Shown here piece after piece: positions 1-8,792 of a stretch of DNA of 49,414 bases. How positions within the stretch are numbered: the stretch's first letter is position 1; every line of letters starts with the position of its first letter. This DNA is from a virus, in the IMG/VR virus record IMGVR_UViG_3300008055_000177, positions 1-49,414 of that record; one strand, written 5' to 3'. The notes beneath the pieces are model-generated. The model was not told where the DNA came from. It made no database searches and was given only the letters and a program-made list of their open reading frames with translations. A program made the translations under genes and the position numbers.

Positions 1-402
1 CAAAAAACAAAAATTATTTTTAATGAAATCAATATTGACTGGTCGAAAGAGCTGTCATTGGTTGAAGGACCATTTGATTTAATGAAGTGCGATGAAAATT
101 CAACGTGCTTGCTGGGATCGCAGCTTTCTAGAGAGTCAAAGCTCTTCAGGCAAATAGTCAGATTTCAGACGCCTATTGTTCTTGCACTAGACCCAGATGC
201 AATTCAAAAGACACACAAGATAGCAGCGGAATTGTCATCTTTTGGTGTTAGCGTAAAATTGGCTGATATTCCGGAAGGCAAAGACGTGGGTGACATGACT
301 CACGAAGAGTTTACTGAAATCAGAAAGCATGCAAAAGAATGGAACTCTGATTTTAGGCTCTATACAATGATTGCATCAATTAAGAGTGGTTCACTAATTT
401 AA
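1..402 (+). CDS. DNA primase C-terminal part with TOPRIM domain (5' end cut off by window)
   Basis: The reading frame is open from base 1 and ends at 400-402, so this is the 3' end of a longer gene. About 22 residues in is VEGPFD, the TOPRIM glutamate motif, and about 40 residues later LALDPDA, the TOPRIM D-x-D metal-binding motif. The hydrophobic spacing fits DnaG-type or phage primase/primase-helicase TOPRIM domains, which make RNA primers at the fork. The window shows no zinc finger or helicase part. The apparent TTG start at 58 would begin inside the TOPRIM domain and is not the true start. The gene lies 12 bases ahead of the SbcCD-like gene in the same direction, as part of a replication/recombination block. 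Another TOPRIM protein such as a small topoisomerase-like or OLD-like protein is possible but less likely in this setting. Confidence 0.7.
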   Translation, partial: QKTKIIFNEINIDWSKELSLVEGPFDLMKCDENSTCLLGSQLSRESKLFRQIVRFQTPIVLALDPDAIQKTHKIAAELSSFGVSVKLADIPEGKDVGDMTHEEFTEIRKHAKEWNSDFRLYTMIASIKSGSLI

Positions 403-414
403 AAGGGAGATGAA

Positions 415-3400
415 ATGAGCTTTCGATGTTTGCATATGAGCGATATCCATTGGCGCGGCCTTACTAGACACGAAGAGTACAAGGACGCGTTTACTCGTCT
501 TATCGCCAAAGCCAAAGAACTTTCTCCTGACGTTATTTTTATTGGTGGCGACATTGTTCATTCTAAGACACAAGGCATTTCACCTGAGCTTATTGACTGT
601 CTTAACTGGTGGTTTTCTAGCATGGCTGAAGTGTGTCCTGTGCATGTCGTGCTCGGTAATCATGACGGTCTGCTGATGAACAAAGATCGCCAGGACGCAA
701 TTACACCTATCGTAAGGGCGCTCGGAAATCCTAACATTCATCTGTATAAGGACTCGGGTACTTATCCTACGGGCGTTAAGGGCTACAACTGGTGCGTCTT
801 CTCTTGCTTTGATGTAGAGGGGTGGTCGAACGTCAAGCCTGTCGATGGAGAAATCAATATTGCGACTTTCCACGGATCTGTGCGAGGCTCGCTCTCAGAT
901 CTAGATTGGGCCGTCGAAGATGAAGTTGATGTCGACTTCTTTAAGGCGTATGATTTCGCCATGCTCGGCGACATTCATAAATTTCAGTTCCTCAATGTTA
1001 AAAACACCATTGCATATCCCGGTTCTCTTATTCAGCAAAATTATGGCGAAGCTGCAACTAAAGGATTTCTTTTTTGGGACATTAGGAGCGCAAAAGACTT
1101 TGATGTCTCATTCCATGAGCTAACTAATGCTTGTCCATTTATAACAATTGACTGGTCCGGGGACACAGATGCAACGCTTGCGGAGTCTCGAAAGTTTCCG
1201 GACCGGGCCCGCTTTAGAATTCGAACTCTAGCTCCAATAACACAAGCAGAAATAAAGCTTCTTTATAATTCTCTCAAAGATCTTAAGAATGCAACCGAGA
1301 TTGTCTTTAAGAGTGAAATGCAAGTTGATGCGTCTGTATTTCAGACAGACAAGGGCGTACTGCGCGCTCAGGATTTGCGAGATGTCAATACGCAGATTAC
1401 GCTGATGCGTGACTTCTACAAAGAGGTCAAGATTAGTGACGAAGAGAGAAGTAGAATTGACACATTAGTCCAGAGATACACACAGCCAGCTTCAAAGTCG
1501 GATACGACCAGAAACATTAAGTGGTCTATCAAAAAGCTAGAATTTGACAATATGTTTGCATACGGCAAAGGAAATGTCATTAATTTTGATGATCTCAATG
1601 GCGTCACTGGACTTTTTGGTAGAAATAGAGCGGGAAAGTCATCGATTCCTGGCACTCTAATGTACACGCTCTTCAATACAACAGATCGTGGTCCGATGAG
1701 CAATCTACATGTCATCAATTCTCGAAAGGGACACTGTCAAACTAAGCTCACACTTAGCGCTGATGGAAAGAATTATGTTGTCGAGCGACAATCAGTCAAG
1801 AAAACCAATAAAGCTGGTGACGAGAGCGCACTGACTCACGTCAATCTTTATGAGGTCGACAATAGCGGCACTTGCATCAAAGATTTAAATGGTGAGCAGC
1901 GCCGAGAAACCGACACACTTTTGCGATCTATCGTCGGAACATCAGAAGACTTCTTGCTCACATCCTTGGCAGCCCAAGGAAGCATGAATAATTTTATTTC
2001 TAACAAGGCAACTCAAAGAAAAGCTATTTTGACAAAATTTCTCGATCTTGAGATTTTTGATGAAATGCATTCTCGTGCAAAAGAAGACTCTAGTGTCATT
2101 AAAGCAAAACTTTCTGATATTCCTGATCGTAATTGGGATGCCTTAATTGAGTCGTGCAAACAACGTCGAGATGAATATGAGGCACGGCGAGCGTCACTTG
2201 AGACAAAAATCGCATCACTTCGTAGTCATCTAGAAGAAATTAAAATACAGCATGCGACTAGCGATAATAAAAACGTTGTCACACAGACAGATCTTGAGAA
2301 TCAAGAGAAGCTAATTGAGGGACTTGTTCTTTCAATTGCAGGTCAAGAAAAGATGATCACCGAAACTCAAGATCAGATCAACAAGCTTAACGACAAAATC
2401 AATACGATCACAAACATGAAGAGTGAGTTTCCAATTAAAGACTTGCGTGATCGTCTTGCAGCTCAGCAAGATCTAGAGCGAACAATTGTTTCACTTAGTC
2501 ACTCTCACGAGAGCGAAAAGCAGAAGCTCAAGACAATTGAGAAGTCTATTAAGCTGCTAGATGAAGTTCCATGCGGAGATAATTTCCCAACATGCAAATT
2601 TATCAAAGACTCGCACAAAAACAAGAAGTCTTTGCCTGATCAGATTCGACATGTCGATGAAACGCTAGATAGGCTCAAGGCAGCTAAAAAGTCATTGACA
2701 GTTTTGCAGTCAGAAGATTTGGCTTCTCGCTTGGAGAAATATGATGAAATTCTCAAGAAAGAGACGGATATGCACATCAAGCTGGGCCGTCTCAATCTTG
2801 ACTTGCAGACATTTACCCAGCAAATTCGCTCTATGAATAATGTGCTTGAAGAGACTCAAAGAAAACTCTCAACTATGAGACTTAATGTTGCGACAGAAGA
2901 AGCAGCAGAGAAAATCTCTAATGTTCGTCGTGAAATCCAGCGTCTCACTGATGAAATGAACGCACACGATGCACAGAGGCTCAAGATCTCTGAGCAGATT
3001 GGTCAAAATGAATCAGATATTTTAAGGTATGAGGCAGAAAGAATTAAGTACAGTGATCTCATTGTGCAGTGGCGCGCATACGAACTTTTTATTGAGGCTG
3101 TTTCTCATCGTGGTATTCCGCTAAAGATCATGTCTGCTCAATTGCCTGTCATCAACATGGAGATTTCGAAGATCCTCCAGGGAGTTGTAGGTTTTACTGT
3201 TGAGTTAGAATCGATGCCGGGCACCAATGACATGGAAATTTATATCAATTACGGTGATTCTCGTCGCGTCATTGAATGCGGATCCGGCATGGAAAAAATG
3301 ATGGCTTCTTTAGCCATTCGGGTCGCACTTATTAGTATTTCTTCGCTTCCACGTGCTGATCTTTTGGTTATCGACGAGGGATTTGGTGCGCTAGATGAGA

Positions 3401-3564
3401 CAAATGTGGAGGCGTGCAATAGGCTTCTTGCTTCATTTAAGAAGTGGTTTCGTAACATTCTAGTGATTTCACACGTCGATGCTGTAAAAGATGCTGTAGA
3501 CAACGTTTTAGATATTACGCATCACAATATGGATTCTAAGATTGTCTATGAAAAGAGTGCTTAA
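415..3564 (+). CDS. Fused SbcD-SbcC (Mre11-Rad50; T4 gp47-gp46-like) recombination nuclease, single chain
   Basis: This 1049-residue protein joins two enzymes that are usually separate. Residues 1 to about 340 are a calcineurin-like Mre11/SbcD phosphoesterase with D10/H12 (SDIHW), D46 (GGD), N82-H83 (GNHD), H153 and D186/H188 (GDIH). From about residue 365 a Rad50/SbcC ATPase begins, with Walker A GRNRAGKSS at 402-410, long coiled coils, a hinge with C720 and C727, a signature-like GSGMEKM at 956-962 and Walker B LLVIDEG at 983-989. The family processes DNA ends; in T4 gp46/47 produce 3' single strands for UvsX-driven recombination and recombination-dependent replication. A good site (AGGGAGATGAA) precedes ATG 415. 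There is no stop or internal restart between the halves, so the fusion looks real in this sequence. The hinge cysteines are spaced C-x6-C rather than the usual C-x2-C zinc hook. Confidence 0.92.
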   Translation: MSFRCLHMSDIHWRGLTRHEEYKDAFTRLIAKAKELSPDVIFIGGDIVHSKTQGISPELIDCLNWWFSSMAEVCPVHVVLGNHDGLLMNKDRQDAITPIVRALGNPNIHLYKDSGTYPTGVKGYNWCVFSCFDVEGWSNVKPVDGEINIATFHGSVRGSLSDLDWAVEDEVDVDFFKAYDFAMLGDIHKFQFLNVKNTIAYPGSLIQQNYGEAATKGFLFWDIRSAKDFDVSFHELTNACPFITIDWSGDTDATLAESRKFPDRARFRIRTLAPITQAEIKLLYNSLKDLKNATEIVFKSEMQVDASVFQTDKGVLRAQDLRDVNTQITLMRDFYKEVKISDEERSRIDTLVQRYTQPASKSDTTRNIKWSIKKLEFDNMFAYGKGNVINFDDLNGVTGLFGRNRAGKSSIPGTLMYTLFNTTDRGPMSNLHVINSRKGHCQTKLTLSADGKNYVVERQSVKKTNKAGDESALTHVNLYEVDNSGTCIKDLNGEQRRETDTLLRSIVGTSEDFLLTSLAAQGSMNNFISNKATQRKAILTKFLDLEIFDEMHSRAKEDSSVIKAKLSDIPDRNWDALIESCKQRRDEYEARRASLETKIASLRSHLEEIKIQHATSDNKNVVTQTDLENQEKLIEGLVLSIAGQEKMITETQDQINKLNDKINTITNMKSEFPIKDLRDRLAAQQDLERTIVSLSHSHESEKQKLKTIEKSIKLLDEVPCGDNFPTCKFIKDSHKNKKSLPDQIRHVDETLDRLKAAKKSLTVLQSEDLASRLEKYDEILKKETDMHIKLGRLNLDLQTFTQQIRSMNNVLEETQRKLSTMRLNVATEEAAEKISNVRREIQRLTDEMNAHDAQRLKISEQIGQNESDILRYEAERIKYSDLIVQWRAYELFIEAVSHRGIPLKIMSAQLPVINMEISKILQGVVGFTVELESMPGTNDMEIYINYGDSRRVIECGSGMEKMMASLAIRVALISISSLPRADLLVIDEGFGALDETNVEACNRLLASFKKWFRNILVISHVDAVKDAVDNVLDITHHNMDSKIVYEKSA

Positions 3565-3587
3565 AGTCTTAAAGAGGAGTCTTAAAT

Positions 3588-3830
3588 TTGAATTTTGATG
3601 ATGTAATACCTTTAGATTGTCCTGTTTGCCTATTGTGCATTCGTGATGCTGATGATGCAAATTCTTATCGCCTTTTTTCATGCTGCGCTGACTGCAGAAT
3701 GCAGTGGGCGGAACCCAATTCTGATAAGTGGTCTAGCGGCTGGCGTCCTTCTGCAGAACAACTCAATTATTATCGACACAAACTTAGTCAACGTCCTACA
3801 TATTTAATGAGCAGTAATTTTAGGAGCTAA
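3588..3830 (+). CDS. Small cysteine-rich, probably zinc-binding protein, function unknown
   Basis: The 80-residue product starts at TTG 3588 behind AAAGAGGAG (3571-3579); no ATG sits near that site. Cysteines at about residues 11, 14 and 17 (CPVCLLC) and 32, 33 and 36 (CCADC) are spaced like a zinc-ribbon knuckle pair, so metal binding is likely. The C-terminal half has Trp and Tyr residues and no membrane segment. It sits between the SbcCD-like gene and the terminase block and ends two bases before the next ATG, so it is probably co-transcribed with both neighbours. No family was recognised. A small transcription or packaging accessory factor would be conceivable but is not shown. Confidence 0.6.
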   Translation: MNFDDVIPLDCPVCLLCIRDADDANSYRLFSCCADCRMQWAEPNSDKWSSGWRPSAEQLNYYRHKLSQRPTYLMSSNFRS

Positions 3831-3832
3831 AA

Positions 3833-4237
3833 ATGCAAAGCGATTTAGAGGTTTTAAGCACATTACTTAATACTACTTTCGGCAAATCTTCTTCAAATAG
3901 TGGAACTAGATCTATCACAGCATCTTTCGGAGGAATTGATGGATCAAACATATTACACCTTAGATTCCAGACAATTTTTCATTTTACTGCAGCCGATAGG
4001 CATCGCCAGCAACACACAATAAGAGAACAGACAAATAGAGCTACAGATGAGGCAGCTCAACTTGTCAATGAAAAAGTTAAGGCACTCAAGGCTCTTTTTA
4101 AAGAAGTTACAGGCAAAAATCTCAAAATCAAAGAGATTGAGTGCAGCGATAACGTTGAGTTTCTTCCAAGCACAATGCAGGCACAACGCAAAACAGCGTA
4201 TTACAGGAAAACATATAAATTCAGCATTCTAAGCTGA
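3833..4237 (+). CDS. Hypothetical protein upstream of large terminase
   Basis: The 134-residue product starts at ATG 3833 behind TAGGAG (3821-3826), two bases after the preceding stop. Residues about 60-105 are charged and probably helical; the rest has no membrane segment, signal or known motif that I can see. Its place directly before the large terminase gene raises the idea of a small terminase subunit. However, it lacks a visible helix-turn-helix and the coiled-coil oligomerisation pattern of gp16-like proteins, so I leave the function open. The 14-base gap to the terminase gene indicates a shared transcript. Confidence 0.6.
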   Translation: MQSDLEVLSTLLNTTFGKSSSNSGTRSITASFGGIDGSNILHLRFQTIFHFTAADRHRQQHTIREQTNRATDEAAQLVNEKVKALKALFKEVTGKNLKIKEIECSDNVEFLPSTMQAQRKTAYYRKTYKFSILS

Positions 4238-4251
4238 CATGTCTGTGTCAT

Positions 4252-5841
4252 ATGACTATCATCGCAAAGCATGCACAAGTTTCAGAAATAATACGCTGCG
4301 GCAAAGATCCGGCGTATTTTATGAACAAGTATCTGAAAATTCAGCATCCCACGAGAGGTCTCATACCTTTTAAGACGTACAAGTTTCAAGATGATTGTGT
4401 TCAGAGCTTTAATGACCATCGCTTCAATATTATTCTAAAGTCTAGACAGCTAGGACTCTCTACGCTTGTTGCAGCATATGCAGTCTGGATGGCAGTCTTC
4501 TTCAAAGAGAAAAATATCTTAGTTATTGCAACTAAACTTTCAGTTGCACAAAACTTTATCAAGAAGATTAAAGTAGGTGTTAGAAATATGCCTAAATGGC
4601 TGCTGTTACCTGAAGTTATTGGTGACAACAAGCAGGCGCTTGAATTTAGCAACGGTTCAAGTATTAAAGCAGTACCAACATCAGATGATGCAGGCCGCTC
4701 AGAAGCTCTTTCTCTTCTAATAATTGACGAAGCTGCATTCATTCGAAACTTCGATGAGATCTTTACAGGTCTATATCCCACACTTTCAACGGGTGGTCGT
4801 GCGATTATTCTATCGACTCCTAATGGTGTCGGAGGACAGTACCATGAGCTTTGGGTCAATGCTGTTTCAAAAAAGAATGAGTTCAATCCTGTTAAGCTTC
4901 CATGGGATGTGCATCCTGATCGTGACGATCTATGGTTTGAAAATGAATGCAAAAATCTCACCAAGAAACAAATCGCCCAGGAGCTTTTATGCGACTTTGC
5001 CGCATCAGGCGATACTGTCTTAAACATTAATGATATTGAGTGGCTTGGCGCAAATATCAAGCGACCTATTGAGAGATGGGGACCGGAGATGGATGCTTGG
5101 GTATGGAAATACTCGCTCGCATCACACCAATATATAATTTCTGCAGATGTCTCTCGTGGAGACGCAAATGACTGCAGCACATTCCACGTAATTGATACGG
5201 GAGAGTCTGAGGTTGTTTGTGAATTTAAAGGACGATCGCCCCCAGATCAATTTGCAGCAGTTCTTGCCGAAGCAGGAAAGCGTTACAATAACGCGATGAT
5301 TTGCCCTGAGAATAACACTTTTGGTTACGCAGTAATCATGAAGCTCAGAGAGTTAGGCTATAAGAACCTCTATTTCCGCAACGAGAAAGACAAATACAAC
5401 GCATTATACGGTGGAGAGGTTGAAATTTCAAAAATTGGATTTTCAACTCAGGCACAGTCTAGGAACCAGATTCTTACAAAACTTGAACAAGTAATTAGAA
5501 ACAGAGAGATCAAGACATATTCATCTAGACTTTACGATGAGGCGAAGACGTTTGTTTGGCATGGAAATAAGGCACAGGCACACAAAGGATTCAATGACGA
5601 TCTAATAATGTCGCTAGCGATTGGTGTCTGGATTTATGAGACATCTCCTGTCAATAGCAAAACATCATATGACATAAACAAAGCAATGTTGCAAGGTTTT
5701 GCTGTCAATATTAGCCAAGATCTTCCAAGAAATTCTTTTGCTGGCTCCAGGAGCAATCCTTTCACGCCTGTTAATGTTGAAAATATAACAGGCAAGAGTG
5801 ATAAAAAGTCGGAACTCAATGATTTTAAGTGGCTCCTTTGA
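4252..5841 (+). CDS. Large terminase subunit (T4 gp17-like ATPase/nuclease)
   Basis: The 529-residue packaging motor pumps DNA through the portal and cuts it. N-terminal ATPase: a Walker A variant KSRQLGLST at 63-71 (the T4 type with R and Q before the loop), Walker B LLIIDEAAF around D159-E160, and coupling motif LSTPNG at 187-192. C-terminal RNase H-like nuclease: acidic residues D299 (ISADVSRG), E353 (CPENN) and D449/D450 (GFNDDLI). Length and order match gp17 (610 residues), slightly shortened. ATG 4252 has no strong ribosome-binding site; the gene is probably read on the same transcript as its upstream neighbour. The portal gene follows, the usual pairing in tailed phages. Confidence 0.97.
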   Translation: MTIIAKHAQVSEIIRCGKDPAYFMNKYLKIQHPTRGLIPFKTYKFQDDCVQSFNDHRFNIILKSRQLGLSTLVAAYAVWMAVFFKEKNILVIATKLSVAQNFIKKIKVGVRNMPKWLLLPEVIGDNKQALEFSNGSSIKAVPTSDDAGRSEALSLLIIDEAAFIRNFDEIFTGLYPTLSTGGRAIILSTPNGVGGQYHELWVNAVSKKNEFNPVKLPWDVHPDRDDLWFENECKNLTKKQIAQELLCDFAASGDTVLNINDIEWLGANIKRPIERWGPEMDAWVWKYSLASHQYIISADVSRGDANDCSTFHVIDTGESEVVCEFKGRSPPDQFAAVLAEAGKRYNNAMICPENNTFGYAVIMKLRELGYKNLYFRNEKDKYNALYGGEVEISKIGFSTQAQSRNQILTKLEQVIRNREIKTYSSRLYDEAKTFVWHGNKAQAHKGFNDDLIMSLAIGVWIYETSPVNSKTSYDINKAMLQGFAVNISQDLPRNSFAGSRSNPFTPVNVENITGKSDKKSELNDFKWLL

Positions 5842-5855
5842 TGACTATTTAAAAT

Positions 5856-5884
5856 TTGATCATACGGTATATTATAGATACAAT
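5856..5884 (+). promoter_or_regulatory. Candidate sigma70-like promoter for the portal operon
   Basis: In the 67-base gap after the terminase gene, TTGATC (5856-5861) and TACAAT (5879-5884) are 17 bases apart, matching the bacterial consensus at 4/6 and 5/6 positions. The start would fall near 5891, leaving a short leader that keeps the AAGGTGG ribosome-binding site of the portal gene. It is a pattern match only; phage-specific promoters could differ. Confidence 0.3.
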
Positions 5885-5908
5885 AAGTGTCAAAGGTGGT
5901 GATGTCTC

Positions 5909-7945
5909 ATGAAAAAAGAGAGAAGCTTATTTACTCGTCTTACAAAGCTTTTTCGTTCTGGGCCAGTAATAAAACGAAAAATTAGAAATCCTGACAGTAA
6001 ATCGAATTATGCATCTTCACTTGAGATTTTCAAGAGATCACACAGTGATGTCTACAGCAGCACACTTTCTGCATATGGATCCTATGATCGCATGTCAAGA
6101 TACAGTGATTTCGCCGAGATGGAGGCGACACCTGAGATCTCTTCGGCTCTCGATATCTACGCAGAAGAATGCGCAGCTGCTGATGACAAGGGCAGAGTTT
6201 TACACATTTACTCAGACAATCGAAAGATCAAAGAGATTCTAGAGACTCTTTTTCACGACACACTAAACATTGAGTTTAACCTCTCGATGTGGGTTAGAAA
6301 TCTCTGCAAATATGGAGACTTTTTCCTTTTTAATGATGTCCACCCTGAGTTTGGTGTTACGAACGCATTTCCAATCCCTATCTCTGAAATGGAGCGCGAA
6401 GAAGGTTTTGACAAGGATGACCCTTCAGCAGTTAGATTTCGCTGGATTTCACAGGGCAATCAAGTTCTAGAAAACTGGCAGGTCACACACATGCGACTGC
6501 TAGGAAATGACGCATTTTTGCCTTATGGATCCTCGGTTCTAGAGGGCGCAAGAAGAATTTGGAGACAGCTAATTCTCATCGAGGACGCAATGCTTGTCTA
6601 TCGCGTTGTCAGGTCTCCTGATCGGCGTGTCTTCTATATTGATGTCGGCAACGTTCCGCCTGAAGAGGTTGGAAATTATTTAGAGCAGGCTAAGACAGCG
6701 CTTAAGCGCAATCAGCTCATCGATAGATCTTCTGGAAGAGTCGACTTAAGATACAATCCAATGAGCGTCGATGAAGACTACTACCTCCCTGTAAGAGGAA
6801 GTGAGTCTGGCACAAAAATTGATACTCTTGCGGGCGGAACTAATGCTGCTGCCATTGAAGACGTGCAGTATATCCAGAAGAAGCTTTTTTCTGCGCTTAA
6901 AATTCCAAAAGCATATCTTGGATACGATGAAGACATTGGTGCCAAAGCAACTCTAGCGCAAGAAGACATTAGATTTTCTAGAACAATTTCTAGAATTCAA
7001 AAGACGATCATCGCAGAGCTCAACAAGATCGCAATGATTCACCTCTATATTCACGGATTTGACAGCGATGACCTTATTGATTTTGAACTAAGACTTTCAA
7101 ATCCTTCATCAATTGCACAACAACAGAAGCTAGAATTAATTAAGATGCGTTTTGAAATCGCCAGCGGAGTTCCAGAGGGCCTGGTGAGCAAAACATTTAT
7201 TCGAAAGAACATTCTAGAAATGTCTGATGAGCAGATTGAACAGATTCGCAAAGAGAGAATCAAGGACACAGACGAGGAGAAGGGCGTTGAAGTTGGAAGT
7301 CAGCCAGGCCCGGCAGGTGAATCTCCTCCAGCGGGAGGAGGCAGCGGAGAGGCCTCACCTTTTGGTAGTGAAGAGCCGGCCGCTGGAGGAGAAGAGGGCG
7401 AAGCAGGAGATCTTTTCTCAGGAGCAGTCAAGTCAGGTGATCTATTGATGACGACAGGCCCCAAAAAACTCAGCATTGCCTCAGAGTCACCTGATGACCT
7501 TTTTGAAGATGATATGATCGATGAGGAGGAGGATGACCTCGATGAAGTCGATCTATCAGAATATGATGACAGGCCTCCTCTTACACCGACAAATGAAGTA
7601 GGTCGAGGAACCAAGGGTGGACGTGGTCGTAGAGGAAGGCCTAACAAGGGTCGCCGTGAAAGAATGGTTAATTTTGGAAAAATGCTCCGCAAAAACAATG
7701 AAGATGTTACGGGTCTCTCTGGAGTTACAAGTAGCACACTGGAATCTTTTGAGAGAAATCCATTCGATCAATTCTTAGAAAAAAGTGAATTTCAGCAGAC
7801 AAGAATGACAAGAGATGCAGAAACTTTACTACAGAAAATGAAAAATGGCTTACGTTTACAAAAGAAAGTCATACTTAGAGAAGGTAATGAGTCACATGAG
7901 AAACTTCGTCTAATTGATCTCATAGGTGCCGGAGATGATGAATAA
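5909..7945 (+). CDS. Portal protein (T4 gp20-like)
   Basis: The 678-residue protein should form the dodecameric ring at the capsid vertex through which DNA is packaged and ejected, and where prohead assembly starts. The N-terminal two thirds carry gp20-type sequence: SRYSDFAEMEATPEISSALDI near residue 65, KYGDFFLF near 135, and the clip/stem region with ALKIPKAYLGYDEDIGAKATLA around 330-350. The last third is unusual: a Gly/Pro/Glu-rich segment (about 460-515), then a strongly acidic stretch with DEEEDDLDEVDLSEYDD, then a basic Arg/Gly stretch (GRGRRGRPNKGRR). These make the protein longer than T4 gp20 (524 residues) and may be disordered or interact with core proteins or DNA. ATG 5909 follows AAAGGTGGTGATG. 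The 3' end overlaps the next gene. Confidence 0.95.
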   Translation: MKKERSLFTRLTKLFRSGPVIKRKIRNPDSKSNYASSLEIFKRSHSDVYSSTLSAYGSYDRMSRYSDFAEMEATPEISSALDIYAEECAAADDKGRVLHIYSDNRKIKEILETLFHDTLNIEFNLSMWVRNLCKYGDFFLFNDVHPEFGVTNAFPIPISEMEREEGFDKDDPSAVRFRWISQGNQVLENWQVTHMRLLGNDAFLPYGSSVLEGARRIWRQLILIEDAMLVYRVVRSPDRRVFYIDVGNVPPEEVGNYLEQAKTALKRNQLIDRSSGRVDLRYNPMSVDEDYYLPVRGSESGTKIDTLAGGTNAAAIEDVQYIQKKLFSALKIPKAYLGYDEDIGAKATLAQEDIRFSRTISRIQKTIIAELNKIAMIHLYIHGFDSDDLIDFELRLSNPSSIAQQQKLELIKMRFEIASGVPEGLVSKTFIRKNILEMSDEQIEQIRKERIKDTDEEKGVEVGSQPGPAGESPPAGGGSGEASPFGSEEPAAGGEEGEAGDLFSGAVKSGDLLMTTGPKKLSIASESPDDLFEDDMIDEEEDDLDEVDLSEYDDRPPLTPTNEVGRGTKGGRGRRGRPNKGRRERMVNFGKMLRKNNEDVTGLSGVTSSTLESFERNPFDQFLEKSEFQQTRMTRDAETLLQKMKNGLRLQKKVILREGNESHEKLRLIDLIGAGDDE

Positions 7946-8792
7946 AAAGACAACGCATAATAAGAAGCGAAATGTTGGCATTATTTACGAACAGCTAATG
8001 CGAAAGATTTCAGAGCACATTGTCGATGGTGACAATGATAGTGCAATCAAAGTTGTTAATATTGTCAAAAAACATTTCAAACCAGGCACTGAGCTCTACA
8101 AAGAATTTCGTCTTTTTAATGCACTAGTTAAAACACAAGTTTCTTCTAGTGAAATTGCAGCAAAAATTCTTGTAGAAGCACGAGAAGCAGCCAAAGATCA
8201 CAACAGCGTGAAATTGATGCAAGAAAAATCACGTCTCATCAAGGAAATTAATCATACAATTTCTAGCCATGATTTTTATACAACAAGAGTTCCGGAGTAC
8301 AGAACTTATGCGACGATCCAGACGCTGATGAATGACTGGCGTGACACAAAGACTCGTGATATTTCAAGAATTGCAATTTTTGAAGACAAGATTCACGGCT
8401 GGCTTTTAGAGCCTAAGAGTCATTTGGCAATTAATGAACTTAAGACAGAGAACGTTGACAATCTTGTTGTTAGCGTGATGAGAGATAAACTAAACAAGAA
8501 ATATGAGTCAATTTTGACTCCTAAGCAGATGGTTCTAGTCAAAGAGCATGCGCTTAGAGAGGCAAATGGTGAGTCCTTTACAAGCTATCTTGATAGTGTT
8601 ATCAAAGAGTCTTTAAAAAACATTAAAGACTACCGGAAGACATGCGGGAGTTCATATGTCGAATCTAAAATTCCAAATGTCGTAAATCTTATAGAGTCAC
8701 TAAATCCAGGCGATCACAGTGATCAAAATATTGCCAAATTTATGACTGTTCTTAAGCTTTGTGATGAAATCACAGGGGGCAAAGATGAGTAA
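7935..8792 (+). CDS. Conserved-looking head-region protein between portal and protease (possible prohead core protein)
   Basis: I place the start at ATG 7935, overlapping the last 11 bases of the portal gene, with AGGTG seven to eleven bases upstream; a GTG at 7926 is the longer option. The product of about 285 residues is basic at the N-terminus (KKTTHNKKRN), then mostly helical and charged, with no membrane segment or catalytic motif. In T4 the slot between portal and protease holds the small core proteins gp67 and gp68. This protein is much larger, so it is only a positional counterpart. It overlaps the protease gene by 8 bases, which points to translational coupling of portal, this protein and protease. 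A role in prohead initiation or core is inferred from position alone. Confidence 0.75.
   Translation: MMNKKTTHNKKRNVGIIYEQLMRKISEHIVDGDNDSAIKVVNIVKKHFKPGTELYKEFRLFNALVKTQVSSSEIAAKILVEAREAAKDHNSVKLMQEKSRLIKEINHTISSHDFYTTRVPEYRTYATIQTLMNDWRDTKTRDISRIAIFEDKIHGWLLEPKSHLAINELKTENVDNLVVSVMRDKLNKKYESILTPKQMVLVKEHALREANGESFTSYLDSVIKESLKNIKDYRKTCGSSYVESKIPNVVNLIESLNPGDHSDQNIAKFMTVLKLCDEITGGKDE

Noticed and set aside
3833-4237. Small terminase subunit call for the gene before the large terminase
   Set aside because: Position fits, but no helix-turn-helix or gp16-type coiled-coil pattern is visible; kept as hypothetical.
7300-7737. 145-codon open frame on the minus strand inside the portal gene
   Set aside because: It mirrors the repetitive Gly/Glu/Asp coding of the portal tail (low-complexity Pro/Ser product), with no ribosome-binding site: a shadow frame.
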